The translations under genes were made by a program, and so were the position numbers. From Luzula sylvatica (lineage: Eukaryota > Streptophyta > Magnoliopsida > Poales > Juncaceae): 64,000 nt of DNA. The DNA is taken from positions 23,499,554 through 23,563,553 of the forward strand of contig OX326957.1 in assembly GCA_946800325.1 (NCBI GenBank), in the 5' to 3' direction. Below, piece by piece: positions 10,429 to 21,884 of this stretch (within the stretch, counting starts at the first letter, position 1; each line of letters opens with the position of its first letter). The notes beneath the pieces were generated by a model. It was not told the DNA's origin and searched no databases. It worked only from the letters and a program-made list of their open reading frames with translations.

Positions 10429-11024
10429 TTTATTTATGAATAAAATACTATTCAAAATATCATTTTATAAAATATGAATATTTTTAGTAGGTCCACATTT
10501 ATCTTAAAGAAAATATGATTTTCTAAGATATAATAATGAAATATAGTATTTATTTTGTTTTTTTCAATTATATAAATGTTGTGTATATATAATGGTGCAA
10601 TTTGGAATGAAGTATCAACGAAAATAGAATTTGACAAGCTCTCGACTTATAAAAGAGAGTGTTATTTCTCAAAATACCAAACTTTAAAAAAATCCGTCTT
10701 TATTTTATCGCCGTATCTATATTGTATCCTAAATAATATTTCAAATATCGTATCCTTGTATCCGATACGTATCGTTGTATCATCGTATCGACGTATCCGC
10801 AGAACACATTATTTAAGTGATAATTGTTTGTTATGTAATAATTTTGACTAATTTTGTACTTCAAAAATATATGTGGTCGAAGTAATATAATATTAATATC
10901 TAATTAGTTTGATTATTATTTTTTTGTCAAAAACCCCTAAAAATTGTTGAAAATAGTATTTTGTAAGTTTTCGAGTTAATATGAAAACATATATAATAAC
11001 TGTTGAAAATATATGTTAAAAATT
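10429..11024. other. AT-rich spacer with a 'gtatc' word cluster
   Basis: No gene is seen. At 10705-10800 the word GTATC/CGTATC is reiterated irregularly (GTATCC, GATACG, GTATCATCGTATCGACG), unlike the surrounding AT-rich DNA. Confidence 0.4.
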
Positions 11025-11483
11025 ATATAAAAAGTGTTGTCAAAGAATATTATTATTTGAACAAAATAATTTTGAAAAAAATATGTAGTAATTATTTTTT
11101 AAATATTTTCATTTCACACCATTTATTTAAAAATACTACAAATTGAAATTATTTCGGAAATATAATTATATCTAAAAAATAACAAAAAGCATGCAATTTT
11201 TTTTAATATTAAAAGAATGTTAGGATTTTTATAAGGAAGGAAAAATATGAAAAATATTTAGGACGACTTCCAGAATCCAAAAAAGTTAGGAGGTTCATGA
11301 AAAATTTGCCTGAAAAATATCTGAATCTTTTGTCTTCTTGTAGGCGTCAAGTGAGAAGAAAGAGAAGCATTAATAACCACAAGCTAGGGAGAACTTGTGC
11401 TTACACCGAGCTGTCCACCACAACTCAAATCTAGCTCGTCTTTCACCCCGAAGTTCACCTTTGGCGTTCAAGGTTGTTGGATC
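11025..11483 (+). repeat. 458-bp direct repeat, copy 2
   Basis: Second copy of the 9424-9881 block, same orientation, about 1.1 kb downstream. Beyond the match it continues as ordinary unique sequence (TAATGCAAAAAATTCCC), so this copy probably represents the undisturbed locus. Confidence 0.9.
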
Positions 11484-12744
11484 TAATGCAAAAAATTCCC
11501 AATTAGTAGGATAATGAAGCTTTTTTGTTTGCATCTATTATAATCTACCGCTGGTCTTTCACTCTGTAGTTCACCTTCAGCCAATTAATGAACCTTTTTT
11601 TGTTTGCAGTTATTCTAATATTATTGTTGTTCTTTTGTAGAGGATCTATTCTTGAATTATACCGCTTTTCTCCATATTTGATTTCTCAAGTCTTCTTCAT
11701 CTTATTTCGGTAAAATTTAATACGTCCATTTTATAATTTGTGTCAATTGCACGATGAAGGCAAATTTTTGTTAATTGACTGAATTGTAATTATGACCAAG
11801 ATTTCTTACTTTTTTATTTGAAGTTTCTGGGATCTCACTTTTTATAAGAATTGGAGAATGGATATACTGTACCATCAAACCCGTTGTTCTGGAATTAAAT
11901 GGAGTTCTTCATGATAGACAAAAAAAAAGGTATTGATTTCTTGCTACTTTTATTTGATTATAGAAGAGTTAGTGGACAACTGATTTCTAGTTCCTTCACA
12001 CTGATTGCTTATAGTTCTGCTTAGACCCATGAAAAATTACAAGAAGAACTAAGTAAATAAATAATAAGTAGGAGAAAGAACAATTTGATAAGGTTTAACT
12101 GGTTAGTCATGACAATGTTTGCCTAATTTTTTTTTTCTAATGGTGCTTATATGACTGGTTAAAAGATTAGAGAAGATTAAGGAGCCACCTGGCCGTGCAT
12201 TGATTATGTGGATTTTTGGAGACTAATTAGTTCGGAGAATTTAAGGAATTCAGATAATTATTTCATTTGTGCTAAAATATCAGGCTTCATTGCTTACATC
12301 CTTTGAGCTCATCTTCAAATTCCTACCGTGTTAAGGTATTTTTTTACTTTTTCATTAATTATTTTTTTGGGATTTTGTCGAAGTATTTTTCAAATTAAAT
12401 TTTGTTTACAAAAATAAATCTTGCTTTTAAAGATTTATTTTAGAAAATTAACGAGAAATTATAATGCGTATTTTTGATTCATTTTCCATGTGCATGTGCG
12501 CTTAATGTTCTTTTATTTCGCGATGCCGGCACATTTCTACATATGTGAGTATCGCGACTAGTATCTAATATTCAATTTTTACAAGAGATAAATTAACTTC
12601 AATAACAAATATACATGAAGCACTAGCTTCCAAATCTCTCTCAACTTCCTCAGATTTATTCGTCTTTACTTCCTCAAGTAAGGTTTGCAGTTTATTTTCC
12701 AACGACCATCCAGTCAAAAAATATTTCCTTTGTTTTTTTTTTAT
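11484..12744. other. AT-rich intergenic DNA
   Basis: No convincing gene, RNA gene or terminal-repeat element was seen in this stretch. Confidence 0.4.
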
Positions 12745-12885
12745 TTATTTTCGACTTAGTGCAATACCTTGCCCTTGTCTTTGTACATGATCTTTAATTT
12801 CTTCCTGCATTTTCTTTTGAATCAATAAGACATCCTCAACAATGTTTGCCTTGGCATCTCCGACTCTCATGATTTCCTCAAAATT
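12745..12885 (-). pseudogene. Short coding-like fragment, unknown family
   Basis: A 45-codon open stretch on the minus strand (FEEIMRVGDAKANIVEDV..., then QKKMQEEIKDHVQRQ) ends at a TAA at 12745-12747. It is rich in K, E and Q in a helix or coiled-coil-like pattern and looks more protein-like than its neighbourhood. Further left on the same strand, EEVKTNKSEEVERDLEA-like codons appear near 12620-12690. I do not recognise the family. It may be an exon remnant, and the solo LTR sits 35 bp upstream of it on its coding strand. Confidence 0.2.
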
Positions 12886-12920
12886 TCATGAACGTACCAT
12901 GAAATTCCGGAAATGTATTA

Positions 12921-13921
12921 TGTTGGAAAATCGCCGGCCTCGTGTCCCGCGCAGCAGATGAGGAACGCTGAGTCTTTTTCCTAATTCTGAGGACCCCGTC
13001 ATCAATTCCGAGCGTGCGAATCATGCAATAAATAATATACAATCGTACCGCACCAAGTTGATGGTGGACGAAGGGTTGTCGCACTTCTTCTTCTTTCTTT
13101 TTCTCCACTCCATCCATCTCTTGTGCGTCTCACGTCACATGTCTCGGCACCGTCGTGCTTTACATCGTACTCCTTGCTCCGGCAACGCGTGCGTCCTATA
13201 CCACACGACTCGACACCGTCTCCAACACGTTCTCCTTCATGTGGGTAAACCGAAACGAGTTCGGTCAAACCATAACTTCAGTTTTCTCACAATTGAGTCA
13301 TAAACATGCTCCTTTACGCATATTCACCGTGAGTTATAGCCCCTCGGTCACACACACAAACTGTCTAGGCGAAACGTGTGTAAATTTGCTTGATTCGATC
13401 AATTACGTTCTCTAATGGAGAAAACTCTGTTTTTCTCTTTCTTTTTTTCTTTGCACTCTTTGATTAAGTCTTAAACTGAATTAGAACTGATTGGACTTTT
13501 TAGAGGAGAGAGAAACATCCTATTTATACTTAATATGATAATGATTTGGTCAACGGTTGTGTAGATCCAATACATACTTTCAGCAGCATGTTCGTTCGAA
13601 TGGATTGAAGCGTCCGTTCGAACGAACCATTCTCTGTCTATACTATGTATAAAATAGCTTTATACATGAAGTGATCCGTTCAAACAAAGCCTAAGAGTTC
13701 GTTCGATCGAACGAATCATTCTCTGTCTCATTTCTGTGTTAATTCCAAATTACACTCGTAGTAGTCCGTTCGAACGGAGGCTAAGGTTCGTTCCAACGAA
13801 CTATTTTTTGGAACTTAACTTTGTATACTCCTATTATGCACTTAATTAAACCAATGAACATTATGTTCATATATTCTTATATGTAAACTTTTACCGTTGA
13901 TTCAAAACTATATTTTCGTCA
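12921..13921 (-). mobile_element. Solo LTR of the copia-2 family, 1001 bp
   Basis: On the minus strand it starts TGACGAAAATATAG...AATCAACGGTAAAA and ends CCAACA, matching in layout the copia-2 LTR (TGAAAGAAATACAG...GATCAACCGTAAAA). A perfect 5-bp target duplication TATTA flanks it directly (12916-12920, 13922-13926), so no internal region remains. U3 includes five to six palindrome-like words built on CCGTTCGAACGG (13591-13800), then a TATA box (AGTATAAATAGG, minus strand, near 13528-13540) and the 'ctgctgcgcggg' signature near the LTR 3' end. It arose by LTR-LTR recombination of an older insertion. Confidence 0.9.
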
Positions 13922-13971
13922 TATTATTCATACAATGCATATTATAGTTGTCACATCCCAAATATATAAAT

Positions 13972-15060
13972 TGATGGGTATCGGCGTCACTATCGAGCCC
14001 CGGAAAGCGGATTGTGAGGCCCGATCCGACCCGATCCCGAGGACCACGTCGACGACACGAGAGTACGAATTCCAAATCTACGTGCAACTACATATATATA
14101 ACTATTATATATAGATAAATCATACCACGTGAAATTGATCACGGTGATGGGTTGATTGCGTAGTTGTTGCCCTTTCGCTGCTCCAATTCTGTGTAATCTA
14201 CGAACGCGTACGTTCGTCTATCCTCGTGTGTGCAAGCTACTAGTTGATTCGTAACTGTATTTTCTTCAGTCTCCCACTCAGTTTAAGATCCAACTAAAGA
14301 AAGCACCAATGTACATCACATGTACACTTATTTTAGAGATTGAAATCAATCCCGAAATAAGACAGTTCTGTGTGTGACCGCATATGTTCGTATCAAGCAA
14401 TGGTAGTAAACATATTCCTATGTTTACGGGCTCATGAGAGTGGTCTAGGAAGAAATCCATCATAACTTTCCCACGTTGAAAACGAAAAATAATTGTGATC
14501 AGTTATACCCATCTCTAACGGTGGTGTGTAGTTCTCTTGTTCACGATATCCGTCAATCAAAAGGCATGGTAATAGTCATCCTTATATTTTGATTGATTAT
14601 ACTTAAATTTCGATACCGAATTGAATCAACAAATACAATCGATATTAACAATTAATATCATTGACTCTGGCAAGATATTTCGTTGATCAATTCATCGATA
14701 GGCCTAGGAGATATTTTTTTCTCTCGAAAGGAACAATTTCTATCTTGGCGACTCACATCAAATTTCATGTTTTAGATAATACCCGATGATAATCCCATGA
14801 TCATCCTGCTACAAATAGTGGAAGAATATATATAAGCATTACGCTACGCACGGAAAATAATCCACGATCACCTCAAGTGTGAAGAACTAAGACCCAATTC
14901 GTTACGATTCCATATATAATGACTAAATCATGTCATGGTATCGCACTTTTGGTCAAGTCACGATATGCATAACCTAATGCATATTCATATTCCCGATTCG
15001 ACAACCCGCCAGTATACAACGTATACCACATGCTCTTATATGATAATTTTACAAAAACAT
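13972..15060 (-). mobile_element. Relic of a copia-2-family element: 3' LTR plus internal 3' end
   Basis: On the minus strand 15060-14281 is homologous to the non-coding 3' part of copia-2 (about 26350-27140). Shared words include TTTGTCGAATCGGGAA, CATGACATG.TTTAGTCATTAT and GGTAATAGTCATCC read in reverse. It is followed by the same polypurine tract GAGTGGGAGAC and an LTR starting at 14268 (TGAAGAAAATACAG) and probably ending at 13972 (CCCATCA). The LTR is only about 297 bp and heavily diverged. The 5' part of the element is absent. Confidence 0.75.
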
Positions 15061-15478
15061 AACTTCCATAATTCGAAAATGACGCGCGCGCGCACACACA
15101 CACACATATGCATCACCATAACATATACGAACGAACATAAAGAAACCTAGCGAAATCATATAAATGCATACACGACATAAACACACACAACTAAACATGT
15201 CCTAACAACAAAATGACTCGCTGGCCAGAAACGAAAGTGCACTAATATAAACAAGATGGAGGTTCCGCGATGAAAAACGAAACCGTCGTACTTACACTTT
15301 AGATATCCGCTGCTCCCGATAATCTGTCCACCGTACCTAGACTCAAGACCTTTAAATAAAATGATTAGGCACGGAAGTGACTAAGTGAGCGAGTTTTGTG
15401 CGTACCTTATTAAGATCCATATTATACATGTCTAGCCAAAAACCTCTCTCGAAAATAATCATAAACATAAATCAAAAT
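15061..15478. other. Intergenic DNA, no gene seen
   Basis: A short GCGCGC/ACACAC microsatellite occurs at 15083-15106. Nothing else is supported. Confidence 0.4.
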
Positions 15479-15862
15479 CTTGCAAATAGCGTGTAGCGGT
15501 CCGTAGCGTGGGGATTATTTTTCGTAGCGATAGCGAGTAGCGTGCGCAATTGTGAGAGCTATTGCGGATGATATAATTTGTAGCGCATAAAATAATTCGT
15601 TAAATATATAAAAATGATTATCTCCAACAAGTCCATACACATCTACCTGAAGGATTTTTGGTTTATTTATCAACCAAAGCACTTTTTAATTATTAATATT
15701 TTCATGAAATAAATATCCTTAATTAAATTCATTTGATTTTTTATAAATTAATATAAAAGTATTATTTGGCCATAGCGGGCTACAAAACTGCAGCGCGTAG
15801 CGTTTTGCCTCTAAACTAAATTATATCGGTGTTGTGTAGCGTTTAGCGAAGTTATTTGCAAC
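15479..15862. mobile_element. MITE-like segment built from 'gtagcg' words
   Basis: The segment is dense at both ends in the word GTAGCG/TAGCG (15489-15580 and 15770-15850). Its ends are inverted: TTGCAAATAGCGTGTAGCG at the left, and on the opposite strand TTGCAAATAACTTCGCTAAACG at the right. No target duplication was resolved. Elements composed of reiterated GC-rich words in AT-rich plant DNA are often non-autonomous hAT-type MITEs, but this assignment is inference. Confidence 0.4.
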
Positions 15863-17300
15863 CATGATATAAATACTTCTCAAAATACTTGTCCCAAATT
15901 TTCGAAATTGAAACAAAGCTCACCTCTTATATTATATCAGAATCAGCCCATTTCACTAATTCTTTCTTTCAATCAAAGAGGAAGTATACATAGTGATATT
16001 TTTATTCGGGGGGAGGACGCTTATAACTCTCGAATGAAGTGCCAACCCGAGCTGATAGCGAATCACACTTGTGCTGGAACATAAGATAAGGGGAACATAT
16101 CCACCCGACGACTTGATATCCTTGCGCCATCGTCAAATTCCTAATGCGTCGGGACTTTACACTGCATCAAGTTAGCTACGATTTTCCTCAATAGAGTCTC
16201 TTGGAGACCCTCTCTAAGATCGCAAGTCCGGCTTATGTTTTAGACAAATTCAAATCATCCATATATAGTCTTCCGGAGACCCTATCTTAAATCGTAAGCC
16301 CGACTTACGTTTTATCCAAATACATTTTTACATATATATAGAGCCTCCCGGAGATCCTCTTTAAAATCGTAAATCATGTTTACGCTTTATCCAAATTCAA
16401 AATCTGGATACCTACATAATATCATATCTAGACAATATACAATTTTATTGAGGTTGCACGATTTTTAAAGCAAAATACAATATTCAAAGCAATAATCATA
16501 GACTAGCAAGTAAGGAATAGAAATGTTCGTAATTCCAATCTTGATAAGAGACAAATGAGAGTAGCACCCACCTAATGGAAAGAACTCGACAAACAAGGGG
16601 TTAATCGAAACCGTGTAGAAAAAGGAGTCAAAATGGAGCAACTCGAAATTTCAAAGAAATCACTCTTTTGATCTTGCCTACTCGCATAACTCAACGTTTT
16701 GAAAATTATGACGCTTTTCGTTTTACGAAATTTTCTCATTTCCATGATTTCTCTCCTCTTTTTTAAGCTTTTCGTGAGTGCTAGTGACTGTAGAGAAGGA
16801 TATGAATGGGCACGAGGTGGTAGCCGCCCAAGTAATGCATGGGGTGAGGTGGAATGACACACTTCATACATGACCCTCTAAACTATCATATTTGCATACC
16901 ATTTAATTTACAAATTTTTGGGGTTTGTTTTACATACTCTCTTTTTGGTATTATTATTGGTTTCATTCTTTTGCAAATAAAACCCTATAATATATTTATT
17001 TAAATAATCCATAAAAATGATATTATGATTATACCCTTTCGAATTTTTTTACGGATAAAAACTCAGTTTTGATCAAGGAAAAAGTTATATATTTAATATG
17101 GATCTTATATTCTGAAATTTTAGGAATAATAATCTACAAATATCAAAATTCAATTTTTGATATTTATTGCAATAATTATAAACAAATGATTTGCAATTTG
17201 GAGTTGATGATCCTAAGATCAAGTCCGTTTGCACATATGTGTTACTTCCGCACCATATTTCTCAAGATGATTGGATATAACTGGTCGAGGCCATATATCA
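15863..17300. other. Intergenic DNA with one 74-bp tandem repeat
   Basis: Apart from the repeat at 16194, no gene is supported. The frame on the minus strand at 16572-16871 has no recognisable domain. Confidence 0.4.
16194..16415 (+). repeat. Three-copy ~74-bp tandem repeat
   Basis: Units start near 16194, 16268 and 16342. Each has the plan GAG(T/C)CT..CGGAGA(C/T)CCT...AAATCGTAA(G)...TTACG.TTTATCCAAAT, and units 1 and 2 end in CATATATA. The copies are diverged, so the array is old. Confidence 0.75.
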
Positions 17301-17532
17301 TGCCCCCTCAATTCCCTCACAATTCCTCCATACTAATTAATCCCCATAATTAGTGTGATGGATTAAGGATTAATTCATAATTATTTATTTTTAAATATTT
17401 AGAATTAATCATTAATTGATATGGACCTTAATTATATATTAAAATTTTAATAATCATGAATTAATCGTTAATCCACCACATTAATTATGAAATTAATTAG
17501 TGTGAGGGAATTATGGTGAAATTGAGGGGGCA
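17301..17532. mobile_element. 232-bp MITE with long terminal inverted repeats
   Basis: The ends are TGCCCCCTCAATT and AATTGAGGGGGCA. The inverted similarity extends about 80 bases (CCCTCACA..., ACTAATTAAT..CATAATTA.TGTG.TGGATTAA.GATTAATTCAT). There is no coding capacity. I could not settle the target duplication, so the superfamily is open. Confidence 0.8.
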
Positions 17533-20181
17533 AAGCATAATTTCCCTAACCCGTCATCTTCAAAACACGCACACTAACCGAGCTATCCGGTGTATCTTTA
17601 GTTATATGTGAGTGTTGAAGCGCTCATACTTGGCCTCCTCTTGGAATATGTGCGTTAATCGTAAATACATGAACTATTTTTGTCGAGTCAAACCATGGTG
17701 GCCAACAAACAAGTCACGTCATTGTTGTCAAGAATATGCCTATCATATGAATCCTTACCCTCTTGCGACGTAGTTTCAACCGGTTCAACAATTGTACAAC
17801 ATAATCCTTGTATTCACATTTGAGAACGTGTGCCCCGTTCAACTTTTCCTTCCTAAGGACCAGTTGTAAGTTTAAATTGTTTGTTGACATTTATAAATAA
17901 AGTAAAAGTCAAAAAGTTGACAATCTAAAAATAAATAAGCTTTATTTTGTTCATTTTAAATCACTTTCATTGTTTTTTACAAATAGATAACTCTCACTAT
18001 ATAGATTCGGAAAAAATTTACTCAGCATTTAACAGCGACTCAAAATTCACATTTCATGGAATTTCCAAATGTGATTTGGATCATATATAACCATGTTATT
18101 TATGTAGAATTATACCCAATTGCATCCTGTTTAATTGTGTCATGAGATATGTATAGTCTGACTCGATTTACTTGTGTGTACGTCTCATTCTAGGTTTTAA
18201 ACCCAAAGTCTGCCTTGGTAGTTTAGTGAAGTCTTATCCATATCTAAATATCATTTGCTTAGTCCACCAACGCATGTAGTTTTGACATGAATATATGTTG
18301 GTTACAAATCAATGTATATCCTCATAGTAAGATATCACTCACACATCCAGTTTTGACATGAACCTTTTTGAGAAATATAAGTCCCAATAATTTCAGAATA
18401 CGGAAAGCATTTCCACAATTTAAATTAATTGATGTATGTTAGTTATTAGGCATCACAAATCACATCACAAAATTATTAAGTTGATATAGCATGACCTTTG
18501 GTCTTTTTGCGCCAAAATAAAGATCAAAACCTAATTGGTGTGTTCTTTGATAAGAACCCCATGAAGATTCATCCATGAACTATCTCACAATAACTTTGGA
18601 TAAACTGTTTTCATCATGTGAAGGATTGTGACGATAAACTCCTTCATCATTTGCATGGTCATGGAGATCATGTTCTCCTTCATTTTCAAAACTAAACTAG
18701 CTATGATATTTTATAATTAGTACAACTAAACCAATTCCAATAGCCATTAAAATAAATTTACAGCATAAACGCAACAACATCAAATATTGGGCATGTTTAA
18801 TTTGGGGGTATTTTGAAATACATGGACATACCAAATACATGTATTTGATACTCTTTTATTTGACAATATATGTGAGTTGTTTGTTGGATTGATTTCAAAA
18901 TCACATAAGCAAAAAATGGTTATTTAATGAAACAACCGAGAAAGAATTGAAAGAAAAGATAAAAAAAGATACTTACCATATTATTACTAAGAGGTTCAGA
19001 TGAGATTCATACTTTTTATTCTATGTTTTGATGGATGGAATATGAAAAATGAGTTTTCTTTTACGGAACTGATTGAACTTTTGGCCGGAAAAATATTGGT
19101 ATTCCGTCCCCAATTTGTATTTCATCCCCACGAAGATTATGAAAAATTATCTATTTTGATAATATTTCTATTCCCAACAATTATGGCTAGGGAATTTTGT
19201 CTCCTATTGTAAAAAATAAACATAGAAATAAAATTCATAAGAAAAATATTCCAACGCATATTTATTTTGAAGTTCCAAATGGCCCCCGGCCTCTTTGATA
19301 CATGTAATTTAGTTAGTATTTTCTCTATCAGTTTTTAATCTTTTCATTTGAACTTATCAAGGCTTAAATGCAAAACTCATTGATTTAAATAACGACACTA
19401 TAACGACGCAATAACGTCGTTATAGTGCAAATCGTAATAAATATTTCTAAATCGCAATACCGCAACCTACTAAATAACGTCGTAATATCGCAGCTGTATC
19501 GTGCAATAGCGATAATCATAGATAAATTACGATCCAAGCGTTTCGGACCGAAATATCACAATTTAAAATATTAAGTCTAAAATCTAAATTCTTCATAGAA
19601 AAACTGGAAAGATAGCAATTAGTAGTATATTTTTTTGACTCCTTACATCTAAATTCTAACGAGTGATATCACATATCACATATTATAATTAAATATTGAC
19701 ACATGAAAGGCCTTCGGAATAATATAGAAGTTCGTTTAAAATTGTGGTGACTTCCTCATATCTTTTGATGAATGGTAGTATACCATTTGTGTATTGACTT
19801 ATTGACCACTCCTTTATCAATTAATTCGGCACCCAAAGTCAATGATCATAATTATGATTTGTTTCATTTTTTTTTTTGCAAATCGAAGATCAATAATACC
19901 CAAATGTTTGATACTTTATTTATGGATATTAGATAATATTATGAATTTACGATACACGAAAATACACGAAAATAGTAGATATATTGTGATACATGATGTT
20001 CATCTCTAAATTTGTATTAAATTAAACTAGTATGGTTATGATTTTTATATATACTAACATGTAGCTTCTACATTTGACAAGGAACCCAAATTTTTTAGAG
20101 GTATATATCCGAAATTATATCTTAAATTTTTTTTACTCATATCCCATATAATGGATTTATGTCGTGTCATCGGATTATTTG
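17533..20181. other. AT-rich intergenic DNA with possible small DNA-transposon remnants
   Basis: No gene is supported. Between 18789 and 19287 the ends GGGCATGTTTAATTTGGG and (reverse) GGGGGCCATTTGGAACTTC resemble Tourist/Harbinger-type MITE ends, but they match poorly. At 19385-19510 the words AACGACG/CGTCGTTAT/ATCGCAA recur irregularly, comparable to the word clusters at 10.7 and 15.5 kb. Confidence 0.35.
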
Positions 20182-20186
20182 GCATC

Positions 20187-21197
20187 TGAAAGAAATACAG
20201 TTTCGGATCAACCGTAAAAGTGTACACAAGGATAAACGAATGTAGTCGTACATTCGTGGCCATAACTTTCAGTGGGAAAATCCAATTAGAATGGTTCAAA
20301 TTGAGTTAGATAGATAATGAGATTATCTACAACCTTCATATAGAAATATATTTCATATGAACGAAGTATAAGTGTCGTTTATGTGAAATACCGAAAGGGT
20401 GCAACAGTATGACATACAGTTAGTAAAACAGTCATAACTTTTGCATACGAACTCCAATTGGGCTGGGCCAAATTGGGTTGTGTAGATAATAAGATTATCT
20501 ACAACTTTCGTGTTGGTTGATTTTCTGTCAGAGAAATTTATCAATTTCGTCTGGACAGAATACTGAACAGGTTCATACAGTTTTCTGTGTGAAAGGGTGT
20601 ATATTGGATATACATGCCTTTTGGCTAATCCTTATCCTATTTAGGTATAAATAGGATTTTCTCTCTCATCTTCACTAAGCAATTCAATCAGTTGAATCAT
20701 TCTAAGCAAGTGATTATTCTGCCCAATATACACAAGAAAAGAGCAAATTCAGATTTGATCTTTAGTGAGTGAAAGGGTGCGAAGAGAGAGAAATCGAGAA
20801 AGGAGTTTCTCGAGTAATAGAGAATCGATTAGATCGAGCAAGTTCGCCGGTGCATCGTCTAGGCAGGTGCATCCGCGACCGATGTCTTGCGACTCACGGT
20901 GGATACAAGTAGAGGAGCGACAATTGTGGCTCTTGGATTGTGATCGACTCAAGGAGTGAGAAGACGGTCAACGAACGGTGAAAGACGCGTGGTATGGGAC
21001 GCGCGGATTGTCACCAACGTGACAGGAGATAGAAGGCGGCGATCAACCCTTCGTGCGTGATCAATTTCACGCTGGTATAGATCTATCCTTCTATTCGCAT
21101 CGTACCCTCGAAGTCATGGCGTGATCTCGGGAATCGGGGAATCGGACCGGGCCTTCATTCCGCTGCGCGGGCCCGGGGTCGAGGATATTCTCCTACA
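20187..21197 (+). repeat. 5' LTR of copia-2
   Basis: TATA box at 20646-20655 (TATAAATAGG). U3 contains two related ~140-bp modules starting at CATAACTTT (20261 and 20433), each with CCAATT.G...CAAATTG.GTT..GTAGATAAT.AGATTATCTACAAC. A small perfect hairpin, CGAATGTA-GTCG-TACATTCG, lies at 20237-20256. The end carries the family signature of GTGATCTCGGGAATCGGGG, 'gctgcgcgggcccggg' and CCTACA. Confidence 0.95.
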
Positions 21198-21198
21198 G

Positions 21199-21210
21199 TG
21201 GTATCAGAGC
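21199..21210 (+). other. Primer binding site of copia-2
   Basis: TGGTATCAGAGC directly follows the LTR with one base between. It is the same initiator tRNA-Met type as in copia-1. Confidence 0.9.
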
Positions 21211-21452
21211 GATCGCCATCGATTCGAGGGTCGAATCATAGTCGTATATTAGATATACGCACGGGTTATCAAAGTTCGTACTCGTTTGCATGATGTTACA
21301 TATTTAGAATGTCAAATTCCATTAAAATCACAAGTAAAATTCGCTAGAGATCGATCAATAGTTGATTGAGAGTATCTAGGAATAATCGTGAAAAGGTTTC
21401 ATGATTGATCGTTTTGGAAACGAGCGAAAACAGCAGTTCAAAAATCGCATAG

Positions 21453-21884
21453 TCCGTTATAACGGACTTGGAGTCCGTTGCAACGGACCCTGTATAGGAT
21501 GCGGGGGTGTGAGGAGGACCGTGAAAACTGCTTATTCCGTTGTAACGGACTTGGAGTCCGTTGTAACGGACCTTGTATCTGATACGAGGTTGCGGGGATG
21601 CCAAGGGTGTCTATTGGAGTCCGTTGTAACGGAGCTCTACGCAGTTGGTCCGTTGCAACGGACTGTATGTTGCGTTGTAACGGACTGGTCTCTGGAAATT
21701 TGGACGAAGGTTTGCAGAAAATAGCGTTGTAACGGACCTATGTTGCGTTGTAACGGACATGTTTCTGGCAAAATTTGGCCAAACTCCGAAATAAATAGCG
21801 TTGTAACGGACTGGACTTCCGTTGTAACGGAGTGCCAAGTATACTGGAGGTCCGTTGTAACGGACTATGTTGCGTTACAACGGA
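21453..21884 (+). repeat. Array of 13 palindromic 14-mers (TCCGTTGTAACGGA type)
   Basis: Thirteen copies of (T/A)(C/G)CGTTNNAACGGA start at 21453, 21474, 21536, 21557, 21620, 21649, 21671, 21723, 21744, 21797, 21818, 21851 and 21871. Spacing is irregular, but neighbouring copies often lie 20-22 bp apart. Most are near-perfect palindromes with a TG/TA/CA centre; some have the first half changed to TGCGTT or AGCGTT while the AACGGA half is kept in every copy. The array occupies the leader between the primer site and the gag remnant, so it would be in the genomic RNA. Its role is unknown. Confidence 0.93.

Noticed and set aside
9424..11483. An LTR retrotransposon with 458-bp LTRs
   Set aside because: No TG...CA ends, primer site, polypurine tract or target duplication, and only a hairpin element and spacer between the repeats.
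13002..13415. Overlapping 80-90-codon frames on both strands
   Set aside because: They fall inside the solo LTR 12921-13921, which is non-coding.
18789..19287. Tourist/Harbinger-type MITE
   Set aside because: The ends match only over about 10 bases and no target duplication was found.
21401..21838. Open frames of 75-107 codons over the palindrome array
   Set aside because: They exist because the repeated word has no stop in these frames; the translations are just repeats of the word.
21453..21884. CRISPR array
   Set aside because: Repeats are 14-bp palindromes with irregular spacing inside a plant retrotransposon leader; spacers are not uniform and no cas genes exist.
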